Shown one piece after another: positions 1 to 5,474 of a stretch of 6,233 bases of DNA. The DNA is taken from contig JAATVN010000209.1 of NCBI GenBank assembly GCA_014523595.1, positions 1 to 6,233 on the forward strand, read 5' to 3'. The notes beneath the pieces are model-generated. The model was not told the origin of the DNA and did no database searches. It was given only the letters and a program-made list of their open reading frames with translations. Positions within the stretch are counted from its first letter, which is position 1. Each line of letters opens with the position of its first letter. Made by a program: the position numbers and the translations under genes. The DNA is from Nitrososphaerales archaeon TH5888 (GTDB lineage Archaea > Thermoproteota > Nitrososphaeria > Nitrososphaerales > Nitrososphaeraceae).

Positions 1-289
1 ATTCTGTTTTGTAAAGTTTCGCAGTGCCGCCACGTACGAATGATGTTTCAACTTGACCAATAGCTCTAATGGTTAGTAATTTCCTTATGTAATAATATGC
101 ACTTTGTTCATAAATCCTGAGTTCCTTTGCGATTTGAGCCGGATACATAGGACGACCTGCCAATAAATTTACAATTTTCCACGCTATGGGATTTGATAAA
201 ATACGTATTTCACTTGGTTTTTCGAGAATTAGAATTTCCTTCGTAAATTCATTTTCATCCAAAGAATACACAAGGCTTTTCCTATTCAT
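1..289 (-). CDS. Winged-helix (ArsR-like) transcription regulator, N-terminal part; 3' end outside window
   Basis: This minus-strand frame runs open for 96 codons from ATG at 289-287 to the window edge, so the C-terminus is missing. The translation starts MNRKSLVYSL. Residues 25-95 look like a winged helix-turn-helix: a first helix around EIRILSNPIAWKIVNLL, then PAQIAKEL (50-57), a recognition helix EQSAYYYIRKLL (61-72), and a beta wing with VETSFVRGGTAKLY (80-93). This resembles archaeal ArsR/MarR-type DNA-binding regulators and the protein should act on DNA in the cytoplasm. Start choice: a TATA element centred 26 bases upstream predicts a leaderless transcript beginning at this ATG. The preceding codon is TTG and the one before it TGA, so the N-terminus cannot extend further. 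The gene is divergent from glmS. A perfect palindrome abuts its start codon, suggesting autoregulation (inference). Ligand and targets are unknown. Confidence 0.85.
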   Translation of the reverse strand, partial: MNRKSLVYSLDENEFTKEILILEKPSEIRILSNPIAWKIVNLLAGRPMYPAQIAKELRIYEQSAYYYIRKLLTIRAIGQVETSFVRGGTAKLYKTE

Positions 290-302
290 CAATCAATGAT
301 TG
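290..302. repeat. Perfect 6-1-6 palindrome, candidate operator of the winged-helix regulator
   Basis: The sequence CAATCA-A-TGATTG is a perfect inverted repeat with a single central base. It ends on the base directly before the regulator's ATG and lies between that gene's TATA element (311-320) and its predicted transcription start. A dimeric regulator bound there would block transcription initiation, so it is a good candidate autoregulatory operator. The symmetry and position are visible directly; the function is inferred. Confidence 0.45.
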
Positions 303-310
303 GTTAACTA

Positions 311-320
311 TTATATATTA
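311..320 (-). promoter_or_regulatory. TATA element for the winged-helix regulator
   Basis: On the minus strand this reads TAATATATAA, close to the archaeal TATA consensus. Its centre lies about 26 bases from the regulator's ATG, which places the transcription start at or next to the start codon (leaderless). The box is nearly symmetrical, so it could also fire on the plus strand, giving a transcript from about 341 toward glmS. Confidence 0.55.
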
Positions 321-366
321 ATCTTGTCCGGTATGTAAAGTAGCATAATATGGTAAAATCTGTTTT

Positions 367-412
367 GCTTTTAAGAGGCGCATTATTCTTTAAAAGCGTT
401 ATAATTTTTTTT
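367..412 (+). terminator. Hairpin followed by a T8 tract in the glmS upstream region
   Basis: GCTTTTAA (367-374) and TTAAAAGC (390-397) are perfect inverted repeats. G-U pairs at 366/398 and 375/389 extend the stem to 10 pairs around a 13-base loop. Eight T residues follow at 405-412. This is the layout of an intrinsic terminator or attenuator on the plus strand, ending about 60 bases before glmS. It would act on transcripts entering from the left, for example from a plus-strand start near 341. Archaeal termination depends mainly on the U-tract, so the T8 alone may suffice. No known riboswitch or glmS-ribozyme core was recognised. Function is inferred. Confidence 0.35.
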
Positions 413-441
413 GTAGTGGTAACTTGTGATGTTAGTAATTA

Positions 442-449
442 TTTTAAAC
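442..449 (+). promoter_or_regulatory. TATA-like box for glmS
   Basis: TTTTAAAC, with a TTTAAA core at 443-448, is centred about 28 bases before the glmS ATG at 474. This distance predicts a leaderless or nearly leaderless mRNA. There is no Shine-Dalgarno motif directly before the ATG. The AT-rich run continues through 460, so the exact box is uncertain. Confidence 0.4.
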
Positions 450-473
450 CAAATTAAATTGTAGAATAGTGTT

Positions 474-2237
474 ATGTGTTCAATAATTGGATACAAGGGC
501 AATGAACACGCATCTTCCATATTAATTGAAGGCCTCAAAAAGATGGAATATAGAGGATACGATAGTGTGGGTATTGCGACCATTAAATCAGGGAAACTCT
601 TGATGCGTAAAGGAGTCGGTAAAGTTGCAGAAGTCAACAAGTCCTTAAGACTTGATGAATTACCTGGTAAATTAGGAATTGGACATACGCGTTGGGCAAC
701 GCACGGAGGTATCGTTGACTGTAATGCACATCCTCATCTTGCCTGTAACTCAACCATTGCTGTTGTGCATAATGGCATAATTGAAAATTATGATGAACTG
801 AAAGATGAACTGCACAGGTCGGGTCATGAATTCAGTAGTGAGACTGACAGTGAAGTTATTGCTCACCTTTTGGAGGAGTATTTTGAGATTACTAGAGATA
901 TTCAATTATCCATGATCTTTACATGCAAGCGATTAGTAGGTTCCTTCGCATTTGTCGCAGTATTTAACTCATCAACTTTGTGTGGGGCTAGATATGATGA
1001 ACCACTTATAGTAGGAGTTGGTAAGGATGACTATTTTCTGTCTAGTGATATTCTAGGATTTTTGAATTACACAGACCGTGCAATTTTTCTTGATAATCGT
1101 GATATAGTCGTAATCAACGATAGTGATATCTCTTTTTTCAATTTTGATGGAGATAGAATTTCAAGAAAAATAACACAAGTTGCTTGGGAGTTTGGTGATG
1201 CTGATAAAGGAAAGTATTCCCACTATACATTAAAGGAAATTCATGAGCAGCATCAAACAATAGTAAAGAGCATGGAACAAGACAAGAAGAATTTAGAGAA
1301 ATTCTGCGATATCATAACAGGTGCCAAAAATATCTATATCACTGGAAGTGGAACAAGTTATCATTCTGCATTACTAGCAAAACAAATTTTTTCAAAATCA
1401 AAGATTCACGTTGAAACTATAATGTCAAGTGAATTTCAATATTCATCTGATTTGTTAGACGAAAATTCAGTCCTACTGGCGATATCTCAAAGTGGTGAAA
1501 CTGCTGATGTAATACAATCTGTAAAATCTGCAAAGAATATGGGAGCTAAAGTACTCTCGATAGTTAATATTCCGACTTCCTCTATTGCTAGATTGAGTGA
1601 TTCTTTTCTGGAAGTTAACTGCGGGCCTGAAATAGGCGTTGCTGCAACCAAGAGTTTCACAAGTCAAATTGCGCTGTTGTACTATGTTGCAGACATAATC
1701 GGTAGAAAATCAAATGGAATATCCACAAGTAAGGAGCTTTTGACTACAACAGTAAGTCAGGTACTAGAACTGGATTCGCAGATTGAAAGTGTTGCAAATC
1801 AGATAAAAGGTTCAAAAGATGTCTACATACTTGGTCGATCTCTACATTTTCCGATATGTCTAGAAGGAGCTCTAAAGATTAAGGAATTGTCGTACATTCA
1901 TGCTGAGGGAATGGCTGCTGGTGAATTAAAACATGGTCCCTTAGCACTAATAGATAACAATAGCATAGTAATAGTCATTCATCCAAATGACTCTACCTAT
2001 ATTGATACATTATCAAACATTCATACAATAAAATCAAGAGGCGCAAAAATAATTGGCATTTCAAACAAGAAGAATGAAATATACGATTACCAAATAACCA
2101 TTCCAACGATAAGTGAATTCCTCTATCCACTGATCGAAGTAATTCCACTGCAGCTTTTGGCTTATTATCTTTCTATTTGTAACAATGCAAATCCTGATTA
2201 TCCGCGTAATCTTGCAAAATCTGTCACAGTAAAATAA
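474..2237 (+). CDS. glmS: Glutamine--fructose-6-phosphate aminotransferase (isomerizing)
   Basis: GlmS makes glucosamine-6-phosphate from fructose-6-phosphate and glutamine in the cytoplasm. It is the entry step to UDP-GlcNAc, used for glycans and protein glycosylation. The 587 residues hold both halves of the enzyme. The N-terminal glutaminase domain (about 2-220) has nucleophile Cys2 exposed after Met removal, HTRWATHG (71-78), HNGIIENY (99-106) and Asp125. Two SIS sugar-isomerase domains follow, with GSGTSYHS (291-298), SQSGETAD (338-345) and GVAATKSF (388-395). Residues matching the E. coli isomerase site are present: E464, K468, E471, H487 and K582 (E481, K485, E488, H504 and K603 there). 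The C-terminal PRNLAKSVTV is classic, but the last residue is Lys where E. coli has Glu. The start is fixed because Cys must be residue 2. The length is slightly below E. coli's 609, and there is no frameshift. It is transcribed alone, divergent from the winged-helix regulator. Confidence 0.97.
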   Translation: MCSIIGYKGNEHASSILIEGLKKMEYRGYDSVGIATIKSGKLLMRKGVGKVAEVNKSLRLDELPGKLGIGHTRWATHGGIVDCNAHPHLACNSTIAVVHNGIIENYDELKDELHRSGHEFSSETDSEVIAHLLEEYFEITRDIQLSMIFTCKRLVGSFAFVAVFNSSTLCGARYDEPLIVGVGKDDYFLSSDILGFLNYTDRAIFLDNRDIVVINDSDISFFNFDGDRISRKITQVAWEFGDADKGKYSHYTLKEIHEQHQTIVKSMEQDKKNLEKFCDIITGAKNIYITGSGTSYHSALLAKQIFSKSKIHVETIMSSEFQYSSDLLDENSVLLAISQSGETADVIQSVKSAKNMGAKVLSIVNIPTSSIARLSDSFLEVNCGPEIGVAATKSFTSQIALLYYVADIIGRKSNGISTSKELLTTTVSQVLELDSQIESVANQIKGSKDVYILGRSLHFPICLEGALKIKELSYIHAEGMAAGELKHGPLALIDNNSIVIVIHPNDSTYIDTLSNIHTIKSRGAKIIGISNKKNEIYDYQITIPTISEFLYPLIEVIPLQLLAYYLSICNNANPDYPRNLAKSVTVK

Positions 2238-2287
2238 TTTAGACTAAAGTTGAATTCAATACGAACTTAAAGGCAACCACTATTTTA
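2238..2287. other. Convergent spacer with two short palindromes between glmS and the cobT-like gene
   Basis: These 50 bases separate the stop codons of two convergent genes. They hold TTTAG-A-CTAAA (2238-2248) and TTGAATTCAA (2250-2259), both perfectly symmetrical. Neither leaves a loop large enough for a stable hairpin and there is no long T tract on either strand, so a terminator role is possible but weakly supported. Confidence 0.2.
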
Positions 2288-3382
2288 TCACACCATAATA
2301 TTTTCAATATTCCTTTCATATTCTTCTTCAATATTTCTTAAAAAAGTATCTCTATCAAGGGATCTATTTAATTTCAATAGTAATGCAATTAAGGTACCAC
2401 CCGATCCTACCCCCTCCTTTACGACACCCTTGTCATACATTATTAGTCCATTTTTTGTTGATTTGCCTAAGCCCGGATTTACCGATAAAATGGGAATATC
2501 TGGAGAAATTGTCCTTACTAGAAATTCTAGGTCTGAATTTTCATCTTTGGTAACATAGGAAGTTGTCCCTATGCAAATTCTATCAAAAGATACTTTCAGA
2601 GAAGACATGAATGCAAGAACTGCAGCCATCTGAGTACCCCCAGCAAGCATTACCCTAGATTCTGATTGAATGATACCCGTTGCAATTCCGGCTACAGCCG
2701 GTATCATTGGATCCCCAAGCAATGATATTATTTTGAAGGGATCTATCAAATCTGATATTTTTTGATTCTTGATGGCTTCTTGCACTACGCGGATTTTTAG
2801 ATCGTGTGGATTGTTTGGCATACTACTGCTGATTTTGTAATTTGCATCAATTCCAAATCCTGTCAATACTCCAAGAGCTGTAGTTGTTCCACCAGGAATG
2901 CTTTCTCCTAGAACAACCAAGTCATTTGACTTGGATAGTTGCTTGCCCAGTATTTTGCCATATTCAAATGCCTGATGGGTCTCAAAGAGTTCTAGGGCTG
3001 CCTCATATTGGATGTTTTTGCCGTGGTTAATTCCAAATGAAATAAATGGAATTTTAGGATCAATTTTAGAACCAGAATTTACCACCAAGCATGGTATTTT
3101 TCCAAGTAACAGTGCTGTTCTGGTCAATAATGCAGGTGTCGGTATCCCATCAGGGGTTGCAGGTACTCCAGAAATTGAAAAACATTTTCCATAATATAGA
3201 AATTCAGAATCTGCTGCCGGTGTATACTTAATTAGATCAGGGTTTGCTCCTGCAAATGTTATGCCTGGAATCTGACTAGTTTCTGTATATGATATAACAC
3301 ATACAAAAATGGGGTTTGTGGTAAGAAACTTTTCAATTACGTTACCCTTATGGGAACATGCTATATTAAATTCTTTAGACAT
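2288..3382 (-). CDS. cobT: Archaeal CobT-like phosphoribosyltransferase (UPF0284 family)
   Basis: The 364-residue protein matches the archaeal nicotinate-nucleotide--dimethylbenzimidazole phosphoribosyltransferase family. The expected reaction moves phosphoribose from nicotinate mononucleotide to the lower-ligand base (dimethylbenzimidazole), giving the alpha-ribotide built into cobalamin. Recognised segments are FAGANPDLIKYTPAADSE (43-60), the glycine-rich GESIPGGTTTALG (159-171), GDPMIPAVAG (223-232), VMLAGGTQMAAVLA (244-257), and KEGVGSGG near the C-terminus (322-329). E323 is the likely counterpart of the catalytic Glu of bacterial CobT. Length is normal for the archaeal family. The ATG lies 6 bases after the stop of the upstream hydrolase gene, with only an AGGA-like patch very close to the start, so translation is probably coupled. 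It is the last gene of the nnrE operon. Family assignment is strong; the exact base substrate is inferred. Confidence 0.88.
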   Translation of the reverse strand: MSKEFNIACSHKGNVIEKFLTTNPIFVCVISYTETSQIPGITFAGANPDLIKYTPAADSEFLYYGKCFSISGVPATPDGIPTPALLTRTALLLGKIPCLVVNSGSKIDPKIPFISFGINHGKNIQYEAALELFETHQAFEYGKILGKQLSKSNDLVVLGESIPGGTTTALGVLTGFGIDANYKISSSMPNNPHDLKIRVVQEAIKNQKISDLIDPFKIISLLGDPMIPAVAGIATGIIQSESRVMLAGGTQMAAVLAFMSSLKVSFDRICIGTTSYVTKDENSDLEFLVRTISPDIPILSVNPGLGKSTKNGLIMYDKGVVKEGVGSGGTLIALLLKLNRSLDRDTFLRNIEEEYERNIENIMV

Positions 3383-3388
3383 GTCCTA

Positions 3389-4003
3389 TTACTCATTGAC
3401 AATGTATTTCAAGAACGCCTCTTTGGTTTTGAAATTAAGCATTGGATTATTTGTTCTTTCATTTAGTATTGTTGATGTTGGCGTGAGACCGTAATTGTGA
3501 CCAGGGTATACTACCAATGAATCATCTAAATTTGCAACTTTAGCTAGACTATCGTACATCTCTTCGGGACTACTCCCAGGAAGGTCAACCCTGCCAATGT
3601 TTCCTACGAATATAGTATCTCCTGTGATTATGGCTTCTTTATTTACAATTAAGCAAATGCTATCTTCCGAATGACCTGGGGTATGCACAACCTCTAGTTC
3701 GACATGTCCACTATTAATAATCTCCTGGTCCCGTACTGATCTGTCTTTTTTGTGAGTAGATTTTTCATGTTGGATTATCTTAGCTTTTGTAATCTCAGCA
3801 ACGTGATCGTTTCCTAATATATGATCAAAATGTGTATGGGTATTTATGATGTATCTTGCAGAAATCCTATTTATCTCTAAAAATTCAAAGATTTTTTCAA
3901 GATCCCATGAAGGATCTATGATAACTCCAATGTTATTTTGCTCATCATAGACAACATACGAAAAATTTTGCATATTGCCTACCGGAATCTGAGCAATTCT
4001 CAT
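3389..4003 (-). CDS. Metallo-beta-lactamase-fold hydrolase, glyoxalase II / persulfide dioxygenase-like
   Basis: The 204-residue cytoplasmic protein is a single MBL domain. All the metal ligands of the binuclear class are visible: THTHFDH (55-61; H56, H58, D60, H61), H111 in TPGHSEDS, D129 in TGDTIF and H169 in PGHNYG. GRVDLPGSS (137-145) is the GRxD signature shared by short glyoxalase II (YcbL-like) and ETHE1-like persulfide dioxygenases. The glutathione-binding C-terminal domain of classical glyoxalase II (about 250 residues) is absent, so hydroxyacylglutathione hydrolase is a poor specific name. Candidate substrates are a thioester or persulfide of another thiol; the sequence does not decide. 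The ATG starts 2 bases after the nnrE stop, with a weak GGGGT about 9 bases upstream, and the gene precedes cobT by 6 bases, so it is the middle gene of an operon. Confidence 0.88.
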   Translation of the reverse strand: MRIAQIPVGNMQNFSYVVYDEQNNIGVIIDPSWDLEKIFEFLEINRISARYIINTHTHFDHILGNDHVAEITKAKIIQHEKSTHKKDRSVRDQEIINSGHVELEVVHTPGHSEDSICLIVNKEAIITGDTIFVGNIGRVDLPGSSPEEMYDSLAKVANLDDSLVVYPGHNYGLTPTSTILNERTNNPMLNFKTKEAFLKYIVNE

Positions 4004-4005
4004 AA

Positions 4006-4692
4006 TCAGACGACCCCTTGTTCCGCCTCAATTGGAATTCCAATTTTCTCAAGATGAACCTTACCTGTATAATCTTTCTTTGCTGTTAGGCCTTTTTTGA
4101 TTCTATGAAAAGTAACAGTAGCATTAGCTTTGACACATTTTTCGTGAAATGTTCCATCATTTGGATCAAGTCCCGAAGGAATATCAACCGCGACAACATA
4201 CGCGTTTGAAGCGTTTACTAAATCGATTGCTGACGAGAAAGGTTCCCTTATTTCTCCTTTTATCCCAGTACCAAAAATACCATCAATAATTATGTCCGAG
4301 TCAGGTATCTTGTTCTTTGCCAACTCGAGAACATGCGGTCCTGTGAGAATTTCTATTGATTTCATCTTTCGAATAATCGACCAGTTGAGCGTTGTTTCTT
4401 CAGTCTTTATATTCTTCGTATCACCTAGAAGTACTACCGTCATCTCGATTCCATATTGGGCTGATAAGTGTCTTGAAGCGACCATAGCGTCTCCTCCGTT
4501 ATTCCCAGTCCCGCAAAGAGAAATTATTTTTTTACCCGCAAGGTTAGGTCCTTTTTCAGACAGGATAAAGTCCGCCAGTCCATGGCCTGCGTTTTCCATC
4601 ATCATTAATTTTTTCATGCCAAAAATAGCATGTGCGTTATCTTCAATAATATACATTTGTTCAGAAGTAATAGGTTGTTCTTCTGTGGTCAT
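4006..4692 (-). CDS. nnrE: NAD(P)H-hydrate epimerase (YjeF N-terminal domain), stand-alone
   Basis: NnrE epimerises R-NAD(P)HX, the damaged hydrated form of NAD(P)H, to the S form that a kinase-like dehydratase (NnrD) turns back to NAD(P)H. The 228-residue protein is a Rossmann-like YjeF_N domain: an N-terminal helix with MENAG (32-36), the loop GTGNNGGD (61-68), DGIFGTG (137-143), AVDIPSGL (168-175) and ATVTFHRIKKGL (191-202). D137 and the G-rich loop are characteristic of the active site. In many prokaryotes this domain is fused to NnrD; here the protein ends after the epimerase domain, so NnrD must be encoded elsewhere. The ATG at 4692-4690 is supported by a TATA-like element about 28 bases upstream. 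First gene of the tight nnrE-hydrolase-cobT operon, 57 bases downstream of hjc. Confidence 0.92.
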   Translation of the reverse strand: MTTEEQPITSEQMYIIEDNAHAIFGMKKLMMMENAGHGLADFILSEKGPNLAGKKIISLCGTGNNGGDAMVASRHLSAQYGIEMTVVLLGDTKNIKTEETTLNWSIIRKMKSIEILTGPHVLELAKNKIPDSDIIIDGIFGTGIKGEIREPFSSAIDLVNASNAYVVAVDIPSGLDPNDGTFHEKCVKANATVTFHRIKKGLTAKKDYTGKVHLEKIGIPIEAEQGVV

Positions 4693-4715
4693 GAATTGTT
4701 AGATGTATAAACGAG

Positions 4716-4724
4716 AAATAAAAA
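4716..4724 (-). promoter_or_regulatory. TATA-like box for the nnrE operon
   Basis: On the minus strand this reads TTTTTATTT, centred about 28 bases before the nnrE ATG, compatible with a leaderless mRNA. The same T-rich stretch lies 26-34 bases after the hjc stop codon and could also terminate the hjc transcript. Confidence 0.4.
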
Positions 4725-4749
4725 TTATGAGCTATAGAACTGAATTTAT

Positions 4750-5331
4750 TCAAAAAGGCATGAGGTAGTCTTTTAGGAAACACTTCCTCGGCTGGCTATT
4801 TCTTATTTCATAGGTATTACCATCGTAAGTACATTTTATGATTGGCAGGTCTTTGATTTTAGAATATCTATCTGCTATCTTGTAGTATTCTTGTAACTTT
4901 CTGTGCGTATAAACTGTTTTTCCTTCTTCTCTTATTCTTCTTTTTTGCATAAATTTAAAGGCCAAGATAACATGGGCAGTTTTGTAGACCTGAAACATGT
5001 CTCTTATTTGAAAACATCTTTGGATTTGATCAGACGGAACATAAAGGCTATCTGCCGTGCCAGATTTAGCTTCTATCGACAAGAATATCGATTCTTTGTT
5101 ATTTACGGCGATAATGTCTGGTAAGTTTGCACTAGAACCTCCTAAACGTCTTGCACTCCAAACACTGCCATTTAGTTTTTGTACCAGCACATGCTCAAAA
5201 CTATACCCCCTATTTCTTCTAATCCTATTTAGTCTGGTGTAAACATGTTCCAAACCGTATTCTATTTTTCTTTTATTAGCAGGTACGAGTGTCTGGTAGG
5301 TCTGTGTCTGATACACCAAGATATTTTGCAT
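4750..5331 (-). CDS. hjc: Holliday junction resolvase, Hjc-type
   Basis: Hjc cuts four-way DNA junctions symmetrically during archaeal recombination and fork repair. The Hjc nuclease signature is visible: GYSFEHVLVQKL (42-53) with acidic E46, ARRLGGSS (60-67), D72 in LPDIIAV, and E87-x-K89 in IEAKS. This is the E...D...ExK site of the restriction-endonuclease-like fold. A C-terminal region to residue 193 extends beyond the core. At 193 residues it is longer than a typical Hjc (roughly 120-150). The first 26-30 residues (MQNILVYQTQ onward) precede the conserved core and may not be translated. A TTG at 5253 (residue 27) is an in-frame alternative start, and a TATA-like box at 5343-5352 lies too close to the ATG for it to be inside the transcript. 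The next gene downstream is nnrE. Function is secure; the 5' end is uncertain. Confidence 0.9.
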   Translation of the reverse strand: MQNILVYQTQTYQTLVPANKRKIEYGLEHVYTRLNRIRRNRGYSFEHVLVQKLNGSVWSARRLGGSSANLPDIIAVNNKESIFLSIEAKSGTADSLYVPSDQIQRCFQIRDMFQVYKTAHVILAFKFMQKRRIREEGKTVYTHRKLQEYYKIADRYSKIKDLPIIKCTYDGNTYEIRNSQPRKCFLKDYLMPF

Positions 5332-5342
5332 TCCACGTACTA

Positions 5343-5352
5343 GTATTTAATT
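5343..5352 (-). promoter_or_regulatory. TATA-like box upstream of hjc
   Basis: On the minus strand this reads AATTAAATAC. It is centred only about 16 bases before the ATG at 5331, predicting a transcript start near 5322, inside the longest reading frame. This would favour an internal start such as TTG 5319, GTG 5316 or TTG 5253. A second AT-rich element on the same strand around 5389-5400 (TTGTATAATATT) would instead give a leader of about 30 bases before the ATG. Confidence 0.3.
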
Positions 5353-5375
5353 CAGAAAGTATGAAACTTTTGAAC

Positions 5376-5390
5376 AAACATGTTTCGAAA
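5376..5390. repeat. Two overlapping short palindromes in the hjc / translin-like divergent spacer
   Basis: AAACATGTTT (5376-5385) and TTTCGAAA (5383-5390) are both perfect palindromes sharing three bases. They lie in the 143-base spacer between the divergent hjc and translin-like genes. A protein-binding site is possible, but short palindromes are common in AT-rich DNA. Nothing else was recognised in this spacer apart from the TATA-like elements. Confidence 0.2.
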
Positions 5391-5444
5391 TATTATACAA
5401 GAGTTATTCTAAATTATATTTTGGTGACCATTTCAAATAATTAT

Positions 5445-5453
5445 TAAATATAT
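5445..5453 (+). promoter_or_regulatory. TATA element for the translin-like gene
   Basis: TTAAATATA is centred 26 bases before the ATG at 5475, the spacing of a leaderless archaeal mRNA. No Shine-Dalgarno precedes the start. This supports ATG 5475 over the adjacent in-frame TTG at 5472. Confidence 0.55.
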
Positions 5454-5474
5454 TGGCAATAATCATCTTTCTTG

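Noticed and set aside
341..473. A glmS ribozyme or known riboswitch in the glmS leader
   Set aside because: The spacer is only 184 bases, AT-rich and lacks the pseudoknotted core expected of the glmS ribozyme; only a simple hairpin plus T tract is visible.
383..640. 85-codon minus-strand open frame overlapping the 5' end of glmS
   Set aside because: It lies mostly antisense to the conserved glutaminase domain, has no recognisable domain, and would fill the regulatory spacer; a chance frame.
474..2237. glmS as a recent transfer or a degraded gene
   Set aside because: All active-site residues are intact, codon and base composition match the neighbours, and there is no frameshift.
3012..3494. 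Two plus-strand open frames of about 60 codons antisense to cobT and the hydrolase gene
   Set aside because: Both are antisense to well-supported genes, short, and without family signatures or promoters.
4292..4702. 136-codon plus-strand open frame antisense to nnrE
   Set aside because: It is a shadow of the strongly conserved nnrE frame; the translation has no recognisable family and the start lies inside the conserved gene.
4903..5242. Plus-strand frames antisense to hjc
   Set aside because: The opposite strand encodes the clear Hjc catalytic motifs; these frames are mirror artefacts of low-complexity AT-rich codons.
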